Source: Mortierella alpina
Taxonomy: Eukaryota > Mortierellomycota > Mortierellomycetes > Mortierellales > Mortierellaceae
NCBI GenBank assembly: GCA_029449245.1
Contig: JANATF010000008.1
Span: 434,001-498,000 of the forward strand
Length of the DNA stretch: 64,000 nucleotides
Reading direction: 5' to 3'
Shown piece after piece: positions 33,346 through 44,609 of this stretch (positions within the stretch are counted from its first letter, which is position 1; the number at the start of each line of letters is the position of its first letter). The position numbers were made by a program, and so were the translations under genes. Below the pieces are notes generated by a model. That model had not been told where the DNA came from. It made no database searches and saw only the letters and a list, made by a program, of their open reading frames with translations.

Positions 33346-34467
33346 TGTGGATAGTAGGATGTATGTGTGTGAGAGTGGTGAGATGAAAAAGAGAAAAGAA
33401 GAGAGGACAGAGGCAGCAATACGGGCACCCTTTTTATAGCGGCCGGCCTGTGCTTTTTTTATATGGAATTCTCTTGGCAACCGTGTACTGTAGCGATACT
33501 GACTGTATAGGTTATATAGGTTATACATCGTCATTTTTTTTTTTTTCACTGCGATGATATCATTTTCTCTCAAGGATCAAAGTATAACGGGTGCATGCAG
33601 AGGTCATGCGGAGAACGCGGAACCTGGCATATCCGTGCTCGTACTATACAGAACATGTACCATTGTGCCTGAGCACAGTGTCCATAACTTCCCAAACGGA
33701 TGGGTGCAGTACTTCTCTGTCTATTGCTGTCCAAACGGAGTGCTCTCAAAACCGTTTCAGGGGAACAACCCTCCTCCGACGAGGCGCCCTCTGTCCATTG
33801 TGCCACACACTCCTCTCCCGCCACATACACAACATTTTCTCAACTCCCCTCTTCACTCCGCGTAGCAGGACCATACCAGAGAGGCACAGTTACTGACTCG
33901 CTGCCTTTCAATGCAGATATATCAATCGCAGTGCCTCCCAGGAGGAAATATTTTCCACTGTCGAGAGCACAAGCGATTGTTGTGGCATGAAAGATGCTGC
34001 GCCTCGCCACGTGTGAATTTGCTTTGGACCTGCCTCGGGTGCAAGTCCTCATCGTTACTTCGAGCACAATGGATCACGGAAAAGATATAGACTGATAAAG
34101 AGATGAGTAAGATGCGTTTTTCTTGACTGCAATCTTCATCTGGTAAAGACGCCTCTATGCTTCTGTTCATCGGCCTTGATGAATCATCTAGGGAAAGGAC
34201 TACACACAGGCGTTTAGACACGGCAGGATCTACAAGCATCCTCCGAATAATCGGACAACACACACTGTCCGCGGTGAGGCTGAGTTTTTTTTTTGGTTTT
34301 GGTGCGAATCGAAAAATCTTTTAGCAGGCAGCACAGCCCTCTTGGCAGACGATCTTATTATAGCCTCTGTTCCTTATGATAGTGGGATAGACATGACTGC
34401 CGAAAAGTGTCGCTACAAACTCTGTGCCATGCGATGGATGATAATGTGTCGTTCTTGTGAACGTATG
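33346..34467. other. Intergenic region upstream of PMP3
   Basis: 1.1 kb between the PMP3 start and the GCFC protein stop. Apart from the PMP3 promoter, no gene, tRNA or repeat was recognised. T runs lie at 33534-33546 and near 34287-34296. Confidence 0.5.
33431..33439 (-). promoter_or_regulatory. PMP3: TATA box of PMP3
   Basis: CTATAAAAA on the minus strand, about 90 nt before the PMP3 ATG, followed by a purine/pyrimidine-biased leader. Confidence 0.6.
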
Positions 34468-37400
34468 TCATGTGGGAGTGCTTGAAAGATCTATTGCATG
34501 GATGGGTACAGTTAGCACTAAATAATAGAGCGATAGAGTTTTCAAGATATCACGCAAGAGTCGTACCATTTGATACTTGGTCACAGTGTCTTTGTCATCC
34601 CCTTCCAGAAGCCGCAGGATACAGTCGTGCAGGAGTACATCAACCACCTGAGCGTCAAATGAATTTGCAGGGACTACAAATCTCCGAAGCATCATCAGGT
34701 TTTTAAACAAACCTATCGTCCTCCACAGATACCGCTCCCGTGCTTGCTCTCCTTCCGTCGTCAAGATGTGTCTTGGTGTCAATGGCTGAGCCGCTTCAAC
34801 AAACTGATCTCGATGAGCCCGAGCAGTCTCGAGAATCGTCTGTGTTGTGACCTTGAGAAGCTGATCCATCTTCTTGTCCTTCTTGTCGACATAGTCCAGT
34901 AATTGGTCCAGGATCGCCTTGAGGCACCGCGTCTGCTTTGAGGAATACAGGTCAACACCCTTTGCACTCAGAAATCTTGTAATTTTGGGACAAAGGCTCT
35001 TTGCGACGACCTTGCTCATCAGATCCTTATCCATGTCTTCATCTTCGTCTTCGTCCTGGTCGCTTTCAGAGTCGCTGTGCATTCGTGAGACCGGGGCGTG
35101 GACAACTGTGTATGATGAAACGGCCTCGTGCCACGCTTGAGTTGAAATATCGTCCGACACTCGGAGAGGGTTCCATAGACAGGTCTCTTGACGTACGAAA
35201 AAGTCAAAGACTAGAGGCAGAAGCAGGCCGCCATAGGCTTTGTTGTAGTCCCTCGGGTATTCTGTCTTCCATGCTTGAAAGTGCCGCTTAACTGCCTCCA
35301 GAGACCTGAACTCTGCTCCCACCTCCTTGAAGATGCTGATACGCCGTTCATCCAGGTCCGTGAGAGCTCTGCCAAGTTCTGCTTGATCACCAGCGCCCAA
35401 TTCGTCGTCCGTGGATAGGCCATCCCTGTCTTGGACTCCCTTCGCTGCGGCTTCCTGGGGTTGTCTTCTCTGAGCCTGCCGGCGCGCTCTATCAGCTCTG
35501 CGCCTCCTCCGTACGGCCATTGGATCGACACCAACGCTCCTTCCAAACTCATCCAACTCCTGCGGTTCAGCCTCCCTATGTGCGCCCCAGGACTCTTGAT
35601 CCTCCACGACATTAGCAAATTCTGCCAAGTCGTCCCTGGTGTCGTGAGATCTCCTTTCGATAACAACCTTTGTGCGGTTGGACAGCAAAGATACGTATTC
35701 CTGTTCAATCGATTCCAGTTCTGGATACTTTTCCTCAAAGAAAGCGGCCAAATTCCTACAGTATGAGCGTAGTTCCTGAAAAAATGTGTACCGTGCGCTA
35801 GCCTTGGCAATGTCTTCTTCCGCCTCGACAGCTCTCAGCGAGATGGAGGCTTCCTCGTGGCGGATCTGGCTCAGCTGTGCAGCGTGCATGGTACGCTGTT
35901 GCTGAAGATTACTCAGATGTCCTTGAAGCCGCTTCCTGACATCTGCGATACTTGGCACTTGAGTGACCGTCGGAACTAAAAACCAGAGATAGTAAAATGA
36001 GAAAGGTCGGAGTGTGAATACTTGGTGATATACCTTGCCATTCCAATAACGCTCGTCAATATCTTAGCAAGCTTACAAGCAACACTCTTGTGAACGACAA
36101 CAGATCTCTTTTCTTTTGGAGCTTTTGGTACAACGCCGGCACTGCGAATCTGCTGCAGCTCCCATTCCCGAGTTTCCTCTTGGTCTTCGTCATCCTCATC
36201 CCTATGTGTGACGATATTACAGACAATCAGTTTTCTCCATTTCTAATGAGGTAAGTACATCCACACAAATGGCCAAGTCCTAGGCTCACACTCATACATG
36301 TCTTCAAGCATCTCTTTCCGAGCTGCGCGCCTTTTCATTTCCGCTAACCGTTGAGCTCTAGAGCCCAGTGCCAATTTGTCGCCCATGATTTTCTCGAGAT
36401 CTATTGACAAAAGATGTTGCTGTTAACGAGTGATCTTGCAGCTATGATTCTGAAAAGCAAATCCACACCAGGGGCAGAGCATCTGCTTACCAGCTTCACC
36501 ATCATCCAGCTCATCATCTTCTTCCCGAATCAACCTCGTGTCCTTTTGCTCGATAATCTGTCAAAATGAAATGAAAGCAGATACGTAAGGTTCGTGATTA
36601 GGACCCATTTCGCCTCAAGTGCCTGATCATATCCTCGAGGGTAGCTGATCCTTACTGTGTCATCGTCGCCTCCTGCTAGTGAAATGAACTCCTCTTCCTC
36701 CTTATCGTTCCTGAGTCTCCTTTGCTCTCGCTTTTTCTTCGCCAGGTGTATAGCATTCGCATCAGGAATGATGGTAGAGCCTAAAAGAAGAAAAAAACAA
36801 TAATAAGAGTACAATTCCAGCGGAGCACAACTGCGAGGTCGTTGAGGAGCGCTCAAGACATGTCGTACCTCCAAGTTGGGTGGGGAACTTTTCCTCTACC
36901 AGACTTTCGCCACCTCCAAAGGATTTGCTGGAGGGTGCTGTCGACAGAGTAGACTTTTTGAGCTCCTCAAGAGCTTCCTTGCTGTACGACACTGCATTCC
37001 CTACAGTCGCTCGACTTGTGATGGTGGGCGGCTGAGTGCTCCCTGATCCTTCCTGTCCTTTGTTGTGAGCAAGCCTCCGACTAGCAGAGCTCTTTTTCAC
37101 TTTGAAGGTCCCTTCTGATTCCTATGTGATTTGAAGCGCATAAATGCTCTTAGCAAGCGAGAACAGCGTGGTTTCTTGACATTCCACCAGCCTGATCAAG
37201 TCCTTGTCCACTTGCCTCTTCCTCATCACCAAAGCTCAGGGTGGTGCTGGCGACTGTTTTCTTCGCTTTCTTGGCTTTGGCAGTTGGGGCAGAGAGTTCT
37301 AGATAGAATGCACGAGAGCAGGCATTCGGTGAAAATGGTAAGAGGATTGCATGGAGGTGCTGCGGTGAATGTGCGGAGCGAACAGCTGATCAATACCTTC

Positions 37401-37505
37401 GTTACCCTCTGTAGGTGTGCTAAGGGGCGCCTCTGTAGCGGTGGATTCTTCGTCCTCGAAGTCGATTTTCTTCCGGAGGGGTCGATTCTTGCGAGGGGTG
37501 AACAT
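34468..37505 (-). CDS. GCFC/PAXBP1-type protein (GC-rich sequence DNA-binding factor homologue, splicing-related)
   Basis: Eight exons (37505-37397, 37298-37216, 37121-36869, 36780-36656, 36557-36491, 36400-36298, 36201-36077, 35975-34468) give 790 aa in frame. The N-terminus (MFTPRKNRPLRKKIDFED) is basic, then SFGDEEE, SYSKEALEELKKST, IIPDANAIHLAKKKREQRR and EEFISLAGG, all typical of the GCFC1/GCFC2/NTR2 group. EETREWELQQIRSAG is the signature block. The large last exon carries a coiled-coil stretch and the GCFC domain (SIFKEVGAEFRSLEAVKRHF, YNKAYGGLLLPLVFDFFVRQE, LWNPL). Family members act in spliceosome disassembly and lariat turnover with NTR1/TFIP11, or bind chromatin complexes. The intron between exons 2 and 3 uses a GC donor (AG|GCAAGT). 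It is divergent from profilin. Confidence 0.88.
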
Positions 37506-37964
37506 GGTAAAGTGGCGACAATGTTGGAGAGGAAAAAGGGTATAATGGCAGACGCCAGACGCAGAGGACGAAACCGCTGCTGTGGCTTGAAATTTCCAGC
37601 GCGTCGGTTCTTCGATGTATATCTGACGCGCTCAGATGCCAGGCCTTGCCCCTTCTTGTGAGGAGAGGGATCTGCCCCTGCCTTCTTTTTCTGCTGCAGT
37701 GCCTCACGGCTTAATAGGCATAGCAGGACCAGAGGCTTGCTTTCGAAACGCGTTGAGGAAGCAGGAGTAGGCATGAGATGCGATTCCTGCTTGCCTTTGC
37801 CCGAGGCTGTGCGGCACGCTTAGAGGGCCATGGTCTCGCAACAGGATGATGACGTCTCATTTTCTTTCCTTCCTGTTCTTTTCGTGATAAAAACCCGTGT
37901 CCTCATTGGTTCCCCTTGTTCTTCATCACACATCACATCCATCCCATCATCCAAATATTTCATC
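37506..37964. other. Divergent promoter region (GCFC / profilin)
   Basis: 459 bp between two start codons. GTGATAAAAACC at about 37883-37894, 70-80 nt before the profilin ATG, may serve as its TATA-like element. Minus-strand frames crossing this region are shadows without family motifs. Confidence 0.45.
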
Positions 37965-39188
37965 ATGTCTTGGCAATCATACGTTGACACCAACCTCGTT
38001 GCCACCCGCAAGGTCAGCAAGGCCGCCATCTTTGGCCTCGACGGCTCCCTCTGGGCCACCAGCCCTGATTTCAAAGTAATGGAACAACCATGGTGCTTCC
38101 TTCAGTTAGTTCTCACACCTTTGTTATTTTTCAGTCTGTGGTTATCGACAATTGAGTTCGAGAATCCTGCTTCGGATTCTTGTTGAGGACCCAACAGACA
38201 ACTCTAATGCTGTAAAGAGATGCGTCACCTTTCACGCTGAAAGACCTATGGTGTCGATCACTTTTTTGTCGGATGGTCCTTTTCTCTTCTTTTTTTTTGG
38301 CATGTCGCTCGACGTGTTCACTAACTCGCGTGTCGTTCTACTTCAAACCTTTTGTCTAGGTTGGAGGCGAAGAGGTCAACAAGTTAGTTGCCGCTTTCAT
38401 CGACCAATCTAGTATCGCTGCTAATGGTCTTCACTTGGAGGGTGCCAAGTACGTGCTCTTGAGAATGCCCAACGATACCACCATCTACGCCCGCAACGTA
38501 AGTCCCAAGCCTTGACTCCCCTCTACTGAGTGGGAAGAGTTTGGCATGTCCCGCCTCGCATCATTTGACTGTACAATGGACATGCCTTCATATGTGGTCG
38601 GATGATGTGATAATTCAAAAGGGAGAGCGAAAATTGTGTCAAGGGTAGGGGCTGCCATCTCTTTTTTTTGTCATCCTCACCACCTAGCGAGTCAGCAGAC
38701 AGCTTCACCTCAAAACGATGGTCGCATACCAGTGTGTTTTCATCACCAATATATGAAGGCTGCGTTCCCCGCGGCATGGAGCGACACCCTGTCGGGGTAC
38801 ATGGTGCTCTCTATAATAAGACAAGCAGTTGCTCGCTCTCACATACGCTGAAGCTTCGTGATCTATTTATGTCGCTCTGGCTCGAATCCCCTGCTCTACC
38901 TGGGTGCACCCGGTTCACCCAAACATTCTAACCCCCTTGTCTATAACTATTTCGTAATATCTTAGGGCGCCACCGGTGTCTGCTGTGCCAAAACCAACCA
39001 GGCTGTCATTGTTGGCTTTTACAACGAGAACATACAGGCCGGCGATTGCAACTCAGTTGTTGAGGGTTTGGCCACATACTTGATTGGCACTGGTTATGTA
39101 AGCTGGCTACTATTTGTTCAGCATGGCTGCTACGATGAAACTCGGACACTTCTTGCTGATGCCTGTTTTTCATCTTCATCCTTAGTAA
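37965..39188 (+). CDS. Profilin (actin monomer-binding protein)
   Basis: Exons 37965-38075, 38360-38497 and 38966-39097 encode 127 aa; the TAA stop lies alone in a fourth exon at 39186-39188. The N-terminus MSWQSYVDTNLVATRKVSKA and the C-terminal VVEGLATYLIGTGY are the classic poly-proline-binding ends of profilin; GLDGSLWATS and YVLLRMPNDTTIYARNGATG are the core. It binds G-actin, promotes nucleotide exchange and feeds formins. The introns are long for this window (284 and 468 nt), as is common in actin-pathway genes with intron-mediated expression, though that is only suggested here. Confidence 0.96.
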
Positions 39189-39363
39189 AATCTATCTCAA
39201 GCACGACAGACCCATGTTCTTAATCATGGACGCGCTGGGAAAATCAACGCCCAGATGCCTTCAAGATCGCCCCCATAAGGATCGGCAGAAGAATGAAAGC
39301 GTACAAAGCACTTAAAAAAAGATGATATAAAAACGAGTATTACTTGTTACCAGTATGAGTAAC

Positions 39364-41073
39364 TCAAGCCTCATCCTCTTCATCTCCTGCGGAAAGCCCT
39401 TCGTCGTCTTCTTCATCTTCACCGCCTTCATACTCATCCTCATAACCATTACCCTCCTCGTTATCGCTACCCTGCAGGGCATCGACCTGCTCTCGCAGCA
39501 TGTCATTATCTAATCAGGAGGCACAGTAGCATGGTTAAAAGCAGCTCTTTCTTTGGCGAGCAGCACCTTGGTCATCATGTGCGTGACTTACCAGGGTCCA
39601 GCTCGAGTGCGCGCGACAGTTTCTCGGTCGCAGCATCAAATCGCTCCATGATAACATCTTCATCATCGACCAAGTTGGTGGACATGAGATATGCCTGTCC
39701 CAGCTAAACAGTAAGAACGACGAATTTTGGTGTCAGGGCGACGTGGAAACGTAATTTTCTCAAGGTACCAATCAGACATAGGTGACCCATTGCACATACA
39801 GCCTCCAACGTCTTGGCATCGCCCGATCCATCCTGCAACTCTTCGGCCATGGATAAGAGATTGATTGCCTTCTCCACAAACGTTGTTGCAGGATTCTGGT
39901 CTCCCGAGTTTTGGTTATCGACGAGTCTCGCTTTGCTGTAAAGGCACGATCCATAGATGGTCAACACGTCCGCATTCAAATCTATCAAATCCGAGTTGGC
40001 AGACTGGACATGCTCCAGGTGCTTGACGGCTGAATCAAAGACCTTCCTTGCCAGATCTAAAGTATTGAGGCATGATTTTCTTCTGTAAGTATCACCAACT
40101 GCTGCCCGAATCACTGGCGCCCAGTGGATACTCTTGTAAAGCTCATACCTGCGTTGAGCTTCAAGTCCAAGGAGACACCATATTCTTCCAGCTCTTGCGC
40201 AGCGCGAATTGATTCCTGGGCGTAGGAGTCGATCTTTGTCTTCATTAGCAACACAAGTCCCGAGTTGAAGGCCTGGATCGCTTGATCAGCCAGCTTTGCC
40301 TCAGGTTTGCTAATAAGCGAGGCTGCTTCCCTTTGCTCTTCAGAAGGCTCTTCATCATTGTCATCGTCCTCCATCGTCAATTTTTTCATAGCCTGCTTGC
40401 GCAAATCGCGAGCCTAGTTGTGGTAATGTATCAAATACATAATGGTCAACAAGAAAGCGCTAGGCCTTAAAAAGCATGACCTCTTTGATGTCATGTCAGC
40501 TTTCAGTCGATAGCGCCCCCATACCTGACTGATTGCGGCGATCCCAAGGCCCACCAATACACTCCCGTTAAGATGCTCCATCGTCTTGTCCAACTCCTCA
40601 AACATCCTTGTTCCCTCCTGCAACATTTCCGACGAAGGCATCGCATTCCCAACTGCGACCAAGCAGGCCGCATGCTGAAGTTTAATCTCAAGCGCCTTGG
40701 CTGCATCCTCGGACCCATCCTTCAGGTCGATATATGCGTGGGCCTTGTCCAGCATCTCGAATTCCTCGATGGCTTTGTCGAACAGCGCTTTGGCCATACG
40801 CGACATGCCTGCTGATTCACCCGAGCCAGGCTTAGAGCCAGCGACTTCTTCACGCGCCATCTGGAACAGGTCCACCGCGCTTGGCTTCGTCTCGAACTGA
40901 AGGACAACTTCACCCTCAGCACAGCCCTCACAGCTTGGATCCTCACAGTCCTCGGCGTGTTGCTGTCCGTCAGCCGCCTCAGTCCTGGGCTTCTTGGGTT
41001 CGTGGCTGTCGTTGGCAGGTGCCTCGGGCGAGGAGGCCTTGCGCTTGTGGGTGGACGCGTCAGCAGGGCTCAT
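39364..41073 (-). CDS. ETT1: Enhancer of translation termination 1 (ETT1/Nro1 family)
   Basis: Five exons (41073-40525, 40413-40149, 40056-39800, 39703-39592, 39509-39364) give 442 aa. It has the basic/acidic N-terminus with a possible nuclear signal (HKRKASSPEAP, EPKKPRTEAADG), then helical TPR-like repeats (LFDKAIEEFEMLDKAHAYIDL, LARKVFDSAVKHLEHVQSA) and an acidic C-terminal tail. This matches yeast Ett1 and fission yeast Nro1. Ett1 promotes efficient stop-codon recognition; Nro1 restrains the Ofd1 dioxygenase that hydroxylates ribosomal protein uS12 and controls sterol-linked hypoxia signalling. Which role holds here cannot be read from sequence. It lies in tandem downstream of eIF2-beta, 320 bp apart. 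Confidence 0.85.
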
Positions 41074-41392
41074 TCTTCAAGGTAAGAGGGCTGTTGTTGC
41101 AGCTGTCGTCTGGAAATGAGGGGGAAGATTGAAGATGGAATGAAGAAGGGGGTGGGGAAAGGAGGTTGGAGAGGGAATGGGCAACAATGAGATCAATTTT
41201 TTTTTCTGCTCTCTGAGCTTCCAAGGGGATGATATGCAGTCACTGCACCTGCACCTGCACCTTCAGGTCCTCACCCTTTCCACTCAACAATACTCTGTTA
41301 CGTCGTTCTGTGAAAAGCAAAAACAGATATCTTTTATTGCGTCTCTCGTCTTCATCCCACACTTCCACACACTGAGCACTTGTCGAACATTT
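41074..41392. other. Short spacer between ETT1 and eIF2-beta
   Basis: 319 bp including the ETT1 promoter and the eIF2-beta 3' flank. A GGTGCAGGTGCAGGTGCAGTG repeat on the minus strand (about 41238-41258) is the only structured element. Confidence 0.5.
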
Positions 41393-42962
41393 ACTGCTAA
41401 TAACGCACAAAGCAGACGAGAACACGAAAACGTTAGACATCTTGGAGAAAAAAGCACCATGAACAAAAGCCATGGTACGCGTCGACTGGCACATATCAAC
41501 ACCCAGAGAACATCGACACTTACAGCAGCAGCAGCCTTGACACGCTGGGCAGCACGCTTGCCGGTCTGAGCCTGGAAACCAGACTTGATGGCCGAGACGG
41601 ATCTTGTCGATCCACAGGCCTCGCACTGCAAGAAGAACAGACGGTTCTCCTTGGTCAAGATGGTATCAGGCGACTTGCAGGTCTTACAGGTCACATACTC
41701 GACAATGTAACGACGCAAGACAGCCTCAATCTGCTTCTGCTGGAAGCGGCCCTTGATCACCAAACGCTGAGAACCATCAATCGATCCAGAAGTTCCCAAT
41801 TCCGCAAACAAGAACTGAATAACGTGCTCGGGTTGACGATGCATCCTCTTGCAGATATCGGCCACATTGGCAAAGACCGTCTTTTTGTTTCCATCACGCA
41901 TAACCGAGGGAGGCACGATCGTGTAACGCTTCTTCTCTCCGGCAAGCTCGGGGTTGTTCTGGCGCAAGATCTTGAAAACACGCGAGAGAAGCTCTGTGTA
42001 GGTGTAGTCGCGGTTCGATCCGATCCAGCCCTCCTCTGCCTCACCACCAGCCTTCGAGCTGGAACGAGGGACGCCCTCCTCGTCCTCAGCAGCAAAGATG
42101 TCATCGGGATCACGCGCACCATCCTCGCCCTCCTGGTCCTGACCATCCTCGAATGCCGAGAAGTCGACCTTCTTGGACTTTTTCTTCTTCTTCTTCAATT
42201 CACCAAAGTCGAGCGAATCGCCAGCCTCGCCAGCCTCCTCACCGCCCTCAGCGTTGGCGTCATCCTAGAAAAGAAAAACATAGATCAATGTGTAGTGTTG
42301 GAAGAGTCAGTATCCACGAGCAAGCTACAAATGTCCCTTTGGATCCCATCTTTTGAAAAGATCATGGAGGCAGGTTTGATCCGATTCTGGAGACTGGGCC
42401 CTTACCTCGACCTTGACCTTCTTCTTCTTCTTCTTCTTCTCGCCAAACATGGCCATAGGATCTTCCTCAGCAGCATCTAAAGCGAAATAGAGAGAACAAA
42501 GTATACATACAGGTACGATTAGAAATGAGTCATAAGTGCTCTAACGTCTCCCTTGATTTTACTGCGGCGAGAGAGTGTATCGACCATCATATCGCTGGAG
42601 TCGAGCATTTTTACCAGTGGGTGCAGCCTCCTGAACCTCGGCAGCAGCCTCCTCGGATGGCTCCTCTTCGGTCTTCTTTGACTTCTTCTTCTTCTTCTTC
42701 ATGGACAGGTCAAAGACCAGCTATCATGAGGTGAGAGATGAACATAGCAAGATGAAAAAAAAAAGTTGTAATCGTGATTAGAGTCGAGGCGAGAGGAAAA
42801 AAAACCATATATATCCCTGAAGACCGCGAGTTCTCTAGCGCAGCGGATGAGTCAATATGAAGGAGCAGTTGGGGTATGCGAATCGCGATGGTCGGATGGC
42901 GCGCTTACTTCGTCATCCTGAATCTCCATGGACTCGAGCTTCTCCTCAATTTCAGCAGACAT
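41393..42962 (-). CDS. SUI3: Translation initiation factor eIF2 subunit beta
   Basis: Exons 42962-42909, 42720-42615, 42476-42406, 42264-41524 and 41398-41393 give 325 aa. Three lysine blocks ([33 protein letters not shown]) are the K-boxes that bind eIF5 and eIF2B-epsilon. The core has [39 protein letters not shown] and the helix [20 protein letters not shown]. The C-terminal zinc ribbon is C-x2-C-x18-C-x2-C ([15 protein letters not shown] ... QCEAC) followed by [13 protein letters not shown]. It is part of the GTP-binding ternary complex delivering Met-tRNAi to the 40S subunit. The last exon (Gln plus stop) is inferred from TTATTAG|CAGTAA; reading through the donor would add an unrelated tail of about 55 residues. 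Confidence 0.95.
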
Positions 42963-43090
42963 GATGTGGATGTGTGTGTGTTGTGTTGCGAAAGTGCAAG
43001 AGAACAATGCAGGCGACGGCGCAGAATTTGACCCAACAGACAAAGCCACCAAAAAGTGGCACGTGATTTATACACGAACGCGAGTTTTTT

Positions 43091-44517
43091 TTACAGAGGA
43101 CGCAACCGTCTAAGTTGTGGCCGGTGGCCTTTCTCCAACTCTGCCCGAGCCAGGAACGCCGCCCGCAGTTGTGCATTGATATCCTCATACACATTTGGCC
43201 CAAATCCTCCGTGGACTATTTCTCCATATACTTGCTGCCGCGTATGAGGGGTCTGTTCATCGCGAAGAAACTGCTGTGACCGCAAGTCCATAAGCTGGTG
43301 ATTTTGAGGAGGAGCCGCAAAAAGTGTCCTTTCATCATTGCCCTCATCAACACCCTCCATGTTATTATCCTCATCATCCACAAGCGCTTGGCTGCCGGAA
43401 TCTGAACTTCTTTGCACCTGTTGCCATGCTGTACTAGCAGTGAAAAGCATGCGTTGAAATCCATGTTGATCCTGCTGTTGTTGTTGTTGTTGCTGCTGTT
43501 GCCAAGATTGCACCTCCTGCCTGCGATCCGATGAGACCGCGTTTTCTGGTAGCGTTTCAGCGGGTATCCCATACCGCGTTGCATGCATCTGGTGGAGTAG
43601 ATTGTTCATTCCATAGTACACAGCCGAGTCAGAGGCTTGTGGATACACATTGTATGTGGTGGTGGGCATATCCGTGGAGGTGAAGCTCGGTACCGCCTCT
43701 TGGGAGTCAGACGACTTTGTTGAGATGCGAAAGGGTCCTAGCACCCTGAGCTGATCTGCGCGCGCTGCGTGAAGGTGTTGCTCAAGGATAGACCTTTCAG
43801 GCACATGGTGCAGTGTCTCATAGGAAGCGCTTCTTGTTGCGTCCAGTGGACTCGTGGAAAGGTTCAAGTTGTCAAAGGGTTCCGCCGGTGGCGAGCTACA
43901 TCAACATAGAGACAAAGTTAGACCATACATCCTCGCACAGAAGTGCATATGAGAAAAGTTTGACCGCAATCGGTAATTTGCTACCCTGAACTTTTGCCTC
44001 AAAAAGTGACTTACTCAGAATCCAACTTGATGCGCTTCATTTTCCTTAGGACACGACCTTCGATGCCATCCGCCCCATTCTCATACGATTCCTGAGCGCT
44101 TACGCCATTAGGCCAGACGCCTGTAGAGGCATCCTGGTACCCCGGCGCCGTTTGTTCGTCAACGTCAGGGAGTAGAGGTAAATCATTCACAGCTGTGATG
44201 TCCTTTTGGAAAGTCTCAGCATGAAGTCGACGCTTCATTGAAAGGCGATGCTGATTGGACTGACAGGAAGGCAATGCTAATGCGGCTTTGAGTGGGTACG
44301 GCGTGATAGTGAAGAAGTAAGGAATGCTGGGGAGACTGAACAATGAGCTTGAGGAGCGATTCGGATTGTCGAGCATATCTGGGAGGCTCATGACGTCTCT
44401 TTGCCTCATTGACAGAGTGACTCTGCCAGGCAGGTTCAAGAAGGGCGAGTTTTGCGAGAGAACAGTGCTTTGCTGGGTGAAGGAGGAGCGAGGAGAAAGG
44501 GAGGAGCACCATTGCAT
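43091..44517 (-). CDS. Unknown protein, Gln-rich, putative nuclear
   Basis: Exons 44517-44015 and 43895-43091 join in phase to a 435-aa protein starting MQWCSSLSPRSSFTQQ. I do not recognise a family. It contains basic patches (MKRRLHAETFQK, RVLRKMKRIKLDSE) that could be nuclear signals, a run of about 10 Gln, and an acidic stretch (DDEDNNMEGVDEGNDE). A compact, probably structured C-terminus reads YGEIVHGGFGPNVYEDINAQ then LRAAFLARAELEKGHRPQLR. The start lies only 93 bp beyond the Got1 stop, so its promoter is in the end of Got1 or the pair is cotranscribed. It follows by 129 bp to eIF2-beta. An upstream start is possible but would overlap the Got1 exon. Confidence 0.65.
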
Positions 44518-44609
44518 GTCAAAACACCTTTCCTTTCCAATGAGCGGCCAAACAGTCACAAGGTTCTCGCACAGAGGTGAGTTCTCTTTGTACGACAAAT
44601 AGGTCAGTT

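Noticed and set aside
37226-37774. Minus-strand frame upstream of the GCFC start
   Set aside because: Out of frame with MFTPRKNRPL and its spliced exons; shows no family motif.
38860-38910. T-loop-like GGCTCGAATCCCC inside the profilin intron
   Set aside because: No cloverleaf can be formed around it.
41284-41524. eIF2-beta C-terminal extension rich in Cys and Phe
   Set aside because: Starts exactly at a GTAAGT donor after KAAA and has no similarity to the family; treated as intron.
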